From Nocardioides ganghwensis (lineage in GTDB: Bacteria; Actinomycetota; Actinomycetes; Propionibacteriales; Nocardioidaceae): DNA of 64,000 nucleotides. The notes under the pieces were generated by a model. That model had not been told where the DNA came from. It worked only from the letters and a program-made list of their open reading frames with translations, and searched no databases. The position numbers and the translations under genes are program-made. This document shows positions 16,028 through 26,700 of this stretch, one piece after another. How positions within the stretch are numbered: the first letter of the stretch is position 1; each line of letters starts with the position of its first letter. The stretch is taken from positions 62,001-126,000 of the forward strand of contig NZ_JACXYX010000002.1 of the NCBI RefSeq assembly GCF_014779655.1. Reading direction: 5' to 3'.

Positions 16028-17493
16028 GGCGCGCGCTCGAGGCGCGGAGGAACGAAGGAACGGACGAGACGGGCGCGGTGGCCATCATGGTCGCCCTGCT
16101 CGCCCTGGTCATCTTCGCCTGCGCGGCCCTCGCCGTCGACATCTCCTCCCTCGCCATGGAGCGCCAGCGGCTCCACGACCACGTCGACTCCGCGGCGCAC
16201 GCAGGCGCGTTCGAGCTGCCGGCGAGCGGTGCCGACGCCAAGGTCTGGGCAGTCACCATGGCCAAGACCCAGGACGCCGCGATGACGCCGGACACCGACC
16301 TCTTCTGCGTGGTCGCGTCGACGGGCGCCAGCAGGCAGGTGGCGTCGGGCCAGATCCCCGCGACGTGCGACCCCGGGACGTACTCCAGCTCGCAGGTGCG
16401 GTGCAACACGAAGATCTGCTCGATCCCGTGCCCGGTCACGGCCCGCTGCAACACCATCACGGTGAGCGACTCCAAGGACGTCGACTTCGACTTCGCCCCG
16501 GTCCTCGGGCACGACCAGGGGTCGACCGGCTCGGTGTCGTCCTCGGCCTGCCGCGGCTCGTGCGGGGAGACGCTGCCGAACCCGATGGACATCGTCTTCA
16601 TGGCCGACCGCACCACGAGCATGGCCGACGACGACCGGGAGGACATGCAGTCCGCGATCGTCGACAGCCTGGGGGTGATGGACCCGGCGCTGCACTACGT
16701 CGCGTTCGGGGCGATGCACAAGAGCAAGGCCACCTCGACGTGCGCCACGGCGGCCACGACGGCGTCGGACGGGGCCAAGGGCGGCACGTGGATCGCGATC
16801 GACTTCACCAACGACTACCGGGCGAACCGTGACTCGCCGATCAGCTCCAGCAGCAAGCTCGTCAGGGGTGTGAAGTGCATGCCCAGCGGTGCGGTGCCCG
16901 GCCTGTCGACCGGCAGCTACGGCACCCACCTCGCCTCGGCCTTCAAGGGGGCGTCGCGCTACCTGCTCGGCCTCGACCCCAACAACCTGGCGTCGCTGCC
17001 CAAGCGCCCGGGGACGGCCAAGAAGGTGCTGGTCTTCGAGACGGACGGCCAGCCAGACGAGATCCTGGAGGAGGGCAGCACGTCGATCACGAGCGCCGGC
17101 GACATCGGCGCGGGCCGCAACTCCTACGGCAACGGCAAGGGCAAGAAGGGCTGCGACAACCTCACCGCCGTGGCCGAGCAGGCCAAGGCGCGCGGCGTCA
17201 CGGTCCTGGTGATCGGCTTCGGGGACGCACGGTCGGCGTCGTGCGAGAAGCCCAACGGCCGTACGCCGCGCTCGCCGTGGGTGCGCGACTACCTGGCCGC
17301 GGCCGCGTCGCCGACCCCGTCCGGCACCCCGAGCAAGGCCGACAGCGACTGCTCGACGTCCGCCGAGCGCGTGGCCGAGAACAAGGACGGCGACTACTTC
17401 TACTGCGCCGCCAGCGGCACCGAGCTGGGGCCGATCTTCGCGACGGCCGTCAACGCCGTCACGGAGAGCATCAAGCTCATCCGGATGCCCTGA
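16024..17493 (+). CDS. TadG-like protein with von Willebrand A domain
   Basis: The 489-residue protein begins with the TadG/TadE-like helix (TGAVAIMVALLALVIFACAA, then VDISSLAMERQRLHDHVDSA). A Cys-rich middle part follows, and a vWA domain starts near residue 190. The metal-site line reads FMADRTTSMADDD, so DxTTS replaces the canonical DxSxS; VLVFETDGQPDE and VTVLVIGFGDA are later vWA strands. It would sit outside the membrane, anchored by the N-terminal helix, and is coupled to tadE by a GTGA overlap. The many Cys residues suggest disulfides. Confidence 0.82.
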   Translation: MRRALEARRNEGTDETGAVAIMVALLALVIFACAALAVDISSLAMERQRLHDHVDSAAHAGAFELPASGADAKVWAVTMAKTQDAAMTPDTDLFCVVASTGASRQVASGQIPATCDPGTYSSSQVRCNTKICSIPCPVTARCNTITVSDSKDVDFDFAPVLGHDQGSTGSVSSSACRGSCGETLPNPMDIVFMADRTTSMADDDREDMQSAIVDSLGVMDPALHYVAFGAMHKSKATSTCATAATTASDGAKGGTWIAIDFTNDYRANRDSPISSSSKLVRGVKCMPSGAVPGLSTGSYGTHLASAFKGASRYLLGLDPNNLASLPKRPGTAKKVLVFETDGQPDEILEEGSTSITSAGDIGAGRNSYGNGKGKKGCDNLTAVAEQAKARGVTVLVIGFGDARSASCEKPNGRTPRSPWVRDYLAAAASPTPSGTPSKADSDCSTSAERVAENKDGDYFYCAASGTELGPIFATAVNAVTESIKLIRMP

Positions 17494-17534
17494 TCCGGGG
17501 GGATCGGGGACGGATCGGGGAGGGGCGCGGGAGG

Positions 17535-17577
17535 GGGGCGGAGCAGCACCGGCACGGGGCGGTGGCTGCTCCGCCCC
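17535..17577 (+). terminator. hairpin terminator after the TadE/TadG pair
   Basis: A perfect 13-bp stem (GGGGCGGAGCAGC at 17535-17547 with its complement at 17565-17577) encloses a 17-nt loop 41 nt after the stop. There is no T-run, as is usual in high-GC Actinobacteria. Confidence 0.65.
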
Positions 17578-17590
17578 GGCGGTCGATCCG

Positions 17591-17617
17591 TTTGCACTCT
17601 CCTGGGGCGAGTGCTAA
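17591..17617. promoter_or_regulatory. CIRCE element (HrcA operator)
   Basis: TTTGCACTC (17591-17599), a 9-nt spacer and GAGTGCTAA (17609-17617) match the CIRCE consensus TTAGCACTC-N9-GAGTGCTAA with one change. HrcA binds CIRCE and represses chaperonin genes, here groEL 165 nt downstream. Confidence 0.93.
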
Positions 17618-17623
17618 ACATGA

Positions 17624-19411
<1,788 letters not shown>

Positions 19412-19446
19412 TCCGACGATCGGTCCACCGCTCCACCAGCACCACC

Positions 19447-19478
19447 AGCAGGGTCCCCGCTCCGGCGGGGGCCCTGCT
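19447..19478 (+). terminator. terminator after groEL
   Basis: AGCAGGG-T-CCCCGC and GCGGGG-G-CCCTGCT pair around a TCCG loop, giving a stem of about 14 bp starting 36 nt after the groEL stop. No T-run follows. Confidence 0.7.
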
Positions 19479-19635
19479 GTCGTCTCCGGCCCTCCCTCCA
19501 GCCGGGGAGGTCTGGCCGGTGGTCGCCCCCGCACCCGCCGGCCATGACGTCGGCGCGTACGTCATGGAGCGGGGCTGCCCACGCGACCGGGAGTCATGAC
19601 GTCGTCCCCGGGGGAGGCGCTGGTAGGAATGCCGC

Positions 19636-20199
19636 ATGCGCCTTCCCGTCCCCGGTCCCCGCGACGTGCTCTCCGCCCTCGAGCGAGGCGGTGACCAGCT
19701 CGAGGCCCTGGTGGGCGCGGTCCCGCGGGTGCTCGTCCTGCTCGACGACGCGGAGCGTCTCCTCGTCCGCGCCTCGGCTGCGATCGAGCGGGTGCGGGAG
19801 GTCACCGAGTCGGCGAACGTCGTCGTCGCCCGGGCGAGCGGCGTCGTCGACGACGCGGGCACCCAGATCGGTCGGGTGACCCACCTCCTCGACGAGCTCG
19901 AGCCGTCCCTGCTCCGGCTGCAGCCGACGCTCGAGACCCTGGCCGAGACCACGCACGCCGACGAGGTGAAGGCGCTGGTCCGGCTCGTCGACCACCTGCC
20001 CGAGCTGACCGCGCGGGTGGAGGGTGACGTCCTGCCGGTGCTCACCACGCTGGGCACGGTGGCTCCCGACATGCACGACCTGCTGACGGTGGCGCGCGAG
20101 CTCAACGACATGCTCGCCAAGGTCCCGGGGATGGGGCGCATCAAGCGCCGCGTCGACGAGGAGGTGGGGGAGGACGACACCCAGGAGACCTTGAAGTGA
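19636..20199 (+). CDS. conserved actinobacterial coiled-coil protein
   Basis: I do not recognise a functional domain in this 187-residue protein. It is almost wholly helical, with heptad-like hydrophobic spacing (LLVRASAAIERVREVTESAN..., LLRLQPTLETLAETTHADE) and an acidic C-terminus. There is no signal peptide or clear transmembrane helix. A TAGGAA -10 box ends 6 nt before the ATG, so it is probably leaderless. Similar actinobacterial proteins are often mislabelled as RuBisCO large subunit; nothing here supports that. Confidence 0.7.
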   Translation: MRLPVPGPRDVLSALERGGDQLEALVGAVPRVLVLLDDAERLLVRASAAIERVREVTESANVVVARASGVVDDAGTQIGRVTHLLDELEPSLLRLQPTLETLAETTHADEVKALVRLVDHLPELTARVEGDVLPVLTTLGTVAPDMHDLLTVARELNDMLAKVPGMGRIKRRVDEEVGEDDTQETLK

Positions 20200-20301
20200 C
20201 ACCGGCCGGTGGCGGAACCTCTCCGGTGCGCGATCCGTCCCAGTGATGGACGACCCGGGCGCCACCCGCCCGAGCACGCCGACCGACGAAGGGATGCCGC
20301 C

Positions 20302-20799
20302 ATGAGCCGACACGAGAGCCGATTCCGCACCGCCCGCCTGCTCCCGGGCCTCGCAGCAGTCCTCGCCCTCACCGTCTCCGGGTGCGGGTCGAACGACGAC
20401 ACGGCGACGCCCGCCGACCCCGCCCCGAGCGACAGCTCGAGCCCCGCGGGCGAGGACACCCTCGCCCTGACCGCCGACGGGTCGACGACCGCCAAGTGCG
20501 CGATGCCGTCCGCGGAGATCCTCGCCACCTTCGACACCGCCTTCGAGGGCACGGTGACGTCGATCGACGACGGCACGGTCACCCTCGACGTCGACCGCTG
20601 GTACGCCGGCGACGAGGCGTCGACGGTCACCGTCGAGGCGCCGAGCAAGGTCCTCGAGGACCTCCTGCTGGCCGTCGACTTCCAGGAGGGCAGGACCTAC
20701 CTCGTCAGCGCCGACGACGAGCGCGTGACCCTCTGCGGCTTCACCGCGGAGACGTCCCCCGAGCTCGAGGCGTTGTACGAGGAGGCGTACGCCGGCTGA
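20302..20799 (+). CDS. putative lipoprotein, function unknown
   Basis: The 165-residue protein has a lipoprotein signal (hydrophobic stretch then LTVSGC, lipidated Cys near residue 29), a Ser/Pro/Asp linker and a small beta-rich domain. The domain (FEGTVTSIDDGTVTLDVDRWY, TYLVSADDERVTLCG) contains two Cys that may form a disulfide and resembles a secreted OB-like fold. No enzyme motif is visible. It ends 13 nt before the convergent narK gene. Confidence 0.75.
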   Translation: MSRHESRFRTARLLPGLAAVLALTVSGCGSNDDTATPADPAPSDSSSPAGEDTLALTADGSTTAKCAMPSAEILATFDTAFEGTVTSIDDGTVTLDVDRWYAGDEASTVTVEAPSKVLEDLLLAVDFQEGRTYLVSADDERVTLCGFTAETSPELEALYEEAYAG

Positions 20800-20812
20800 C
20801 CCCGGCGGGACC

Positions 20813-22207
20813 TCACCCGGGCTTGGGGGCTCCCTTGCGGGCGTAGCGGACCCAGGTGATGGCCACGCACATGGCGGCCCACGCGATCCCGATGGCGTAG
20901 AAGGTCGTCGGGCCGAGCGTCGTGACACCGATCCCGAAGAAGAACGGGCCGAACGCGGCGATCGCCGCGGTCCAGCCGATCACGCCACCGGCCTGCCGCT
21001 TCTCGAAGATCATCGGCATCTGCTTGAACGTCGAGGCGTTGCCGATGCCGGCGAAGAGGAAGATCGCGAGCATCCCCCACAGGAACTGGTCGAAGCCGGC
21101 GTCCAGGGACGCAGCCGACGTGGTGTCCGGGGTGAGGGCCGGGATGGTGAAGGCGATCGAGACGATCAGGCCGATGCCCGACACGAGGGTCCAGATCGCG
21201 CCGCCGGTCCGGTCGGTGAGCGGGGCGAACAGCACCCGGGCGCCGGCGCCGACCAGCGGGCCGAGGAACACGAACTTCACCACGTCGGGGACCTCGTAGC
21301 CCTCGATCAGGACCGTCGCAGCGGCCCCCGTGCCCTGGACGATGTCGGGGTTGCTGATGCCGTAGAGGTCCGCCATCAGCAGACCGAACTGGGCCGCGAG
21401 GCCGGAGAAGGTACCGAAGGTCATGATGTAGAGCAGGGTCATCAGCCACGTGTCGACGTTGCCGAAGATGTCGAACTGCTGACGGATGTTGGCCTTGATC
21501 GGCACCGACCGGAGCATCGTCCACGCGAGCACCGCCGCCAGGACCATGAGCGGGATCCAGATGAACGCGGCGTTCTGGTACCAGACGTCCTGCGGCGGCT
21601 TGCCGGGCATCGAGATGGTCTGGTTGGACCCGAAGAACGCCAGCCACGAGAAGCCGATCAGGTACGGGGTGAGCAGCTGGACGGCCGAGACGCCGAAGTT
21701 GCCGATGCCGGCCTGGAGGCCGAGCGCCGTCCCCTGCTTGCGCTTGGGGAAGAAGTAGGACGTGCTCGGCATGAAGCCCGAGAACGCACCTCCGCCGATG
21801 CCGGCGAGGAAGGCGAGCACCATCAGCTCCCAGTAGGGCGCGGTCGGCTCCTGGACGCGGACGCCCCAGCCCAGGGTCGAGAAGACCAGCAGCAGAGAGG
21901 TCAGGGCCACCATCTTGCGGGTGCCCATGACCGGCGGCAGGACCATCCAGAGCAGCCGGAAGAGGCCCGCCGAGAGGCCGGGCATGGCCGCCATCCAGTA
22001 GAGCTGGGTGGTGCTGAAGCTGTAGCCCAGGGGATTGAGCTTGGGGATCAGGGCGCTCGGGAGGAACCACGCCACGAAGGCGAGGAACAGGGCGAACGTG
22101 GTGAGCCAGAGGGTCTTCCACGCCAGTCGCTCGTCCCAGGTCTCCTCGTTCTCGGGGTCCCAGGACTCGAGCCACTCCCCACTCCTGCGCGGTGCTTGGG
22201 TGCTCAT
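20813..22207 (-). CDS. narK: NarK-family nitrate/nitrite transporter, 464 residues
   Basis: This MFS protein has about 12 transmembrane helices and the nitrate/nitrite porter signature in FLAGIGGGAFSGFMPSTSYF and the G-rich GLQAGIGNFGVSAVQLL. A second signature-like stretch (FLFAGIGNASTFKQMPMIF) lies in the C-terminal half. NarK proteins import nitrate and export nitrite. It lies 13 nt downstream of the second narK, and both diverge from narGHJI, so the three elements form one nitrate respiration locus. Confidence 0.92.
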   Translation of the reverse strand: MSTQAPRRSGEWLESWDPENEETWDERLAWKTLWLTTFALFLAFVAWFLPSALIPKLNPLGYSFSTTQLYWMAAMPGLSAGLFRLLWMVLPPVMGTRKMVALTSLLLVFSTLGWGVRVQEPTAPYWELMVLAFLAGIGGGAFSGFMPSTSYFFPKRKQGTALGLQAGIGNFGVSAVQLLTPYLIGFSWLAFFGSNQTISMPGKPPQDVWYQNAAFIWIPLMVLAAVLAWTMLRSVPIKANIRQQFDIFGNVDTWLMTLLYIMTFGTFSGLAAQFGLLMADLYGISNPDIVQGTGAAATVLIEGYEVPDVVKFVFLGPLVGAGARVLFAPLTDRTGGAIWTLVSGIGLIVSIAFTIPALTPDTTSAASLDAGFDQFLWGMLAIFLFAGIGNASTFKQMPMIFEKRQAGGVIGWTAAIAAFGPFFFGIGVTTLGPTTFYAIGIAWAAMCVAITWVRYARKGAPKPG

Positions 22208-22220
22208 GGCGGGTGCCTCC

Positions 22221-23564
22221 TCAGGCGGTCGGGACGGATGCCAGCCCGGGCGCGGGCAGGCGGTCGTCGGACAGGCTCTCCAGGCGGTGGGCGAGCTCCG
22301 GGGACTCGGTGTGCAGCATGTGGACGACCGTCCAGTGCATCCACACGGCGCACACGAGGGTCAGGACGAACAGGACGAAGAACGTGCTCGAGGGGAACCC
22401 GGACCACGCCTTGGTGTAGGCGAACAGGGGCGGGAGGAAGAACCCACCGAGGCCGCCGAGCATCCCCACCAGGCCGCCGACGGCGCCGACGTTGTCGGGG
22501 AAGTACTCCGGGATGTGCTTGAAGACGGCCGCCTTGCCGACGCCCATCGCGCACCCGAGCAGGAAGACGAGCACGGCGAACGGCACCAGGCCGATGCTGT
22601 AGGCGAGGTGCTCGCTCTGCGTCCCGTCGGGGTGGCTGATGACGATGTGCCCGTTGGGCATCATCAGGATCCCCGTCACGACGAGCATCGCACCGAACGT
22701 CCAGTACATCACCCGCCGGGCGCCGAAGCGGTCGGACAGGTGGCCGCCGTACGGGCGCAGCAGGGAGGCGGGGAAGATGTAGGTCGCCGTCAGCAGCGCC
22801 GCGGTCTGGAGCGAGACGGCGAAGTTGTCCATGTAGTAGGTCGGCAACCACGCCGCGAGGGCGACGTACGCCCCGAACACGGCCACGTAGTAGAGGCTGA
22901 AGCGCCAGACGCGCATGCTCCGCAGCGGTCGCACCTGCTGACGCAGCGGCTGGCCCGTGCCCGGCGCCCGGTCCTGGCTGGGTGTCCCGAACCAGATCAG
23001 CGCCGCCATGACCAGCAGCAGGACGGCGTACACGACGGGGACGAGGCGCCAGCCGCCGTCGATGAAGCCGAAGTAGGAGGCGCCGGCGGTGCCGGCGATC
23101 AGCGGGGGTCCGATGAACTTCGTGACGGACGCGCCCACGTTGCCGGCCCCGAAGAGGCCCAGCGCGAAGCCCTGGCGCTCGCGCGGCTGCCACGCGGAGT
23201 TCCATGCGATGCCGGCCGAGAAGGAGTTGCCGCCGAAGCCCACGAAGAAGGCCAGCACCAGGAGCATGGCGTAGGAGTCGGCGCGCGAGACGAGGAACGC
23301 GGGCACGGCCGTCGCGGCGAGGAGGAACGTCATCACCTTCCGGCCGCCGATGCGGTCGGTGATCATGCCGGTGGGCAGGCGCCAGAGCGAGCCGTTGAGC
23401 GCCGCCGCGGCGACGATCCAGGACAGCTCGACCTCGGTGAGGCCGAACTCCTGCTGGATGGGCTTGCCGAGGATGCCGAACATCAGCCACACCGCGAACA
23501 TCAGCGTGAAACCGATGGTGGACAGCCACAGCACCCGGTTCGGGCCGGTCGTCGACTCGCTCAT
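22221..23564 (-). CDS. narK: NarK-family nitrate/nitrite transporter, 447 residues
   Basis: This is a second MFS nitrate/nitrite porter, distinct in sequence from its neighbour. It starts LWLSTIGFTLMFAVWLMFG and has VGFGGNSFSAGIAWNSAW and the second signature GCAMGVGKAAVFKHIPEYF. The ATG at 23564 is chosen by alignment to the first helix. In some bacteria two NarK halves of different type are fused; here they are separate and adjacent, suggesting a proton symporter and a nitrate/nitrite antiporter working together (inference). Its promoter region is shared with narG and contains the DosR-like box. Confidence 0.92.
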   Translation of the reverse strand: MSESTTGPNRVLWLSTIGFTLMFAVWLMFGILGKPIQQEFGLTEVELSWIVAAAALNGSLWRLPTGMITDRIGGRKVMTFLLAATAVPAFLVSRADSYAMLLVLAFFVGFGGNSFSAGIAWNSAWQPRERQGFALGLFGAGNVGASVTKFIGPPLIAGTAGASYFGFIDGGWRLVPVVYAVLLLVMAALIWFGTPSQDRAPGTGQPLRQQVRPLRSMRVWRFSLYYVAVFGAYVALAAWLPTYYMDNFAVSLQTAALLTATYIFPASLLRPYGGHLSDRFGARRVMYWTFGAMLVVTGILMMPNGHIVISHPDGTQSEHLAYSIGLVPFAVLVFLLGCAMGVGKAAVFKHIPEYFPDNVGAVGGLVGMLGGLGGFFLPPLFAYTKAWSGFPSSTFFVLFVLTLVCAVWMHWTVVHMLHTESPELAHRLESLSDDRLPAPGLASVPTA

Positions 23565-23644
23565 CTGCACTCCGTTCTCGGCGCGGCGGGCTCGGACCCA
23601 CCTTGTCGGAAGATAGGCCGGTTCGGAACAGGGTCGAGAACAGA

Positions 23645-23660
23645 CGGGACCTAGGTCCCG
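23645..23660. promoter_or_regulatory. DosR-like palindromic operator between narK and narG
   Basis: CGGGACCTAGGTCCCG is a perfect 16-bp palindrome in the divergent narK/narG gap, 81 nt from the narK start and 124 nt from the narG start. The mycobacterial DosR (DevR) box core is GGGACTWWAGTCCC, which it matches at 12 of 14 positions. DosR responds to hypoxia and nitric oxide and controls narK2 in M. tuberculosis. No dosR gene is in the window. Confidence 0.6.
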
Positions 23661-23783
23661 CCGGTGGGGGGACCATCGCCTCCAACCGGGCCGGAGGGGT
23701 GGCCGCGGACACGGCCGTCGCCCTAGGGTCGATCGCATGCTCGGGGCCCACAGTCACCCGGGTGCCGCTCGCACGGAGGTCTG

Positions 23784-26700
23784 ATGAGTCTGGAAAGCCC
23801 GCTGTCGTCCGCCCTGATCGGCAGCCGCCGGTTCTTCACGAAGGCCGAGGTGAGCGACGACCTCCGCACGGTGCACAAGAGCGGCGGCAGGGAGGGCGAC
23901 GTCTTCTACCGGGAGCGCTGGAGCCACGACAAGGTCGTCCGCAGCACCCACGGCGTGAACTGCACGGGCTCGTGCTCGTGGAAGGTCTACGTCAAGGACG
24001 GGATCATCACGTGGGAGGCCCAGCAGACCGACTACCCCAGCGCCGGCGCCGACCGTCCCGAGTACGAGCCCCGCGGCTGCCCGCGCGGCGCGGCGTTCAG
24101 CTGGTACACCTACAGCCCCACCCGCGTCCGCTACCCCTACGTCCGCGGCGTGCTCCTCGAGATGTTCCGCGCGGCCAAGCGGCAGTACGGCGACCCCGTG
24201 GTCGCCTGGGGCTCGATCGTGCAGGACCCGGAGAAGGCGCGCGCCTACAAGTCCGCCCGCGGCAAGGGCGGGCTCGTCCGGGCGAGCTGGGACGAGGTGG
24301 CCGAGATCGTGGCGGCCGCGCACGTCTACACCGTCAAGCGGTGGGGGCCGGACCGGATCGCCGGCTTCAGCCCGATCCCGGCCATGTCGCCGGTCTCGTA
24401 CGCCTCCGGGTCGCGGTTCCTCGAGCTCATCGGGGCCCCGATGCTCTCCTTCTACGACTGGTACGCCGACCTGCCGAACGCCTCGCCCCAGATGTTCGGC
24501 GACCAGACCGACGTCCCGGAGTCGGGCGACTGGTGGGACGCCGGCTACCTGATGATGTGGGGCTCCAACGTCCCGATGACCCGTACGCCCGACGCGCACT
24601 GGATGACCGAGGCGCGCTACCGCGGCCAGAAGGTCATCGCGGTCGCGCCCGACTACGCCGAGAACGTGAAGTTCGCCGACGAGTGGGTCACCCCGGCGCC
24701 GGGCACCGACGGCGCGCTCGCGATGGCGATGGGGCACGTCGTGCTCAAGGAGTTCTTCGTCGACACCACGACACCGTTCTTCGCCGACTACACCAAGCAG
24801 TACACCGACCTGCCCCACCTCGTCTGCCTCGAGGCCTCGGCGGACGGCACCTACCGTCCCGGCAAGTTCCTGGTGGAGGGAGACCTCGGCGGCAGCAGCG
24901 AGAACGCGATGTGGAAGCCGGCGGTCATCGACGCCACCACCGGCGAGGTCCGCATCCCCCACGGCTCCATCGGCGACCGCTACGGCGACGAGGGCCTGGG
25001 CAAGTGGAACCTCGAGCTCGGGGACATCGACCCCGCGCTGACCATGTACCTCGACCACGAGGGCGGCACCCGCGAGTCGGTCGAGGTCGAGCTGCCGCGC
25101 TTCGACGCGGCCGACGGCAAGGTCGCGTTCGAGCGGCGCGGCGTGCCGGTCGCGCGCGTGGGCGACCGCCTGGTCACCACGGTCCTCGACCTGCTCCTGG
25201 CGCAGTACGGCGTGGCCCGTCCGGGGCTCCCGGGCGCGTGGCCGCGCGTCGACGAGGCGGACCCGCACGGCTACGACGACCCCGCGATCCCCGCCACGCC
25301 GGCGTGGCAGGAGCAGCACACCGGAGTCCCGGCCCGGCAGGTGACCCGGCTGGCCCGGGAGTGGGCGCAGAACGCCATCGACACCGAGGGCCGCGGAATG
25401 ATCCTGCTCGGCGCGGGGGTCAACCACTGGTTCCACTCCGACCAGATCTACCGCGCGATCCTGCTGCTCACCACGATCACCGGCACCCAGGGTCGCAACG
25501 GCGGCGGCTGGGCCCACTACGTCGGGCAGGAGAAGATCCGCCCGATCATGGGCTTCCAGCACATGGCCTTCGCCCTGGACTGGCACCGCCCGCCGCGGCA
25601 CATGAACCAGACGGCGTACTGGTACGTGAACACCTCCCAGTACCGCTACGACACGTTCAGCGCGGACGACCTCGACGCCGGGACGGGCGTCTTCGCCGGG
25701 AAGTCGGTCATGGACCTGCTGGCGCAGTCCGTACGCCTCGGGTGGTCGCCGTCGTACCCGACCTTCGACCGCAGCAGCCTCCAGCTCGCCGACGACGCCG
25801 ACGCCGCCGGCATGGACGCGCCGGCGTACGTCGCCCAGCAGCTCAAGGAGGGCGCGCTCCGCTTCGCGGTGGAGGACCCCGAGCACGAGGACAACCACCC
25901 GCGCATCCTGTCGCTGTGGCGCTCCAACCTGCTGGGCTCCTCGGCCAAGGGCAACGAGTACTTCCTGCGCCACCTGCTCGGGACCGACTCGGCCGCGACC
26001 GCCGTGGAGGCGCCCCCGGACAAGCGGCCGCGCGACGTCGAGTGGCCGGACAAGGCGGCCGAGGGCCGGCTCGACCTGCTGACCACGATCGACTTCCGGA
26101 TGACCTCGTCGACGATCTTCAGCGACGTGGTGCTGCCGGCGGCGACCTGGTACGAGAAGCACGACCTCTCCACGACCGACATGCACCCCTTCGTGCACTC
26201 CTTCAACCCCGCCATCTCACCGCCGTGGGAGACCAAGTCGGACTGGGACACGTGGAAGGTCATCGCGCGACGGTTCTCCGAGCTCGCGGTCGACCACCTC
26301 GGCACCCGCAAGGACGTGGTGGCCAAGCCGTTGTGGCACGACACCCCCGAGGCGATGGCCACCGAGCACGGCGTCGTCAAGGACTGGAAGACCGGCGAGG
26401 TCGATCCGATCCCGGGCAAGACCATGCCGGTGATCGCCGTGGCCGAGCGCGACTACACCGCGATCTACGAGAAGATGACGTCGATCGGTCCGCTGATGGA
26501 ACGCGTCGGGATGCTCACCAAGGGCGTCTCCTACGACGTGAAGCGCGAGATCGACATCCTCCGCACCCGCAACGGCGTCGCGCGCGGCGGGGCCGGTGAC
26601 GGCCAGCCCAAGGTCGAGACCGACGTGCAGATGGCCGACGCGATCCTGCACCTGGCCGGGGTCTCCAACGGCCACCTCGCCACCCAGGGCTTCCGGTTCC

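Noticed and set aside
19636-20199. RuBisCO large-subunit label used for similar proteins
   Set aside because: The protein is a 187-residue helical coiled coil with no RuBisCO motif.
23603-26599. A nearly 1000-codon open frame on the same strand as narG in another frame
   Set aside because: It is a shadow of narG in high-GC DNA: Arg/Gly/Pro-rich, no domain, while narG has every family motif.
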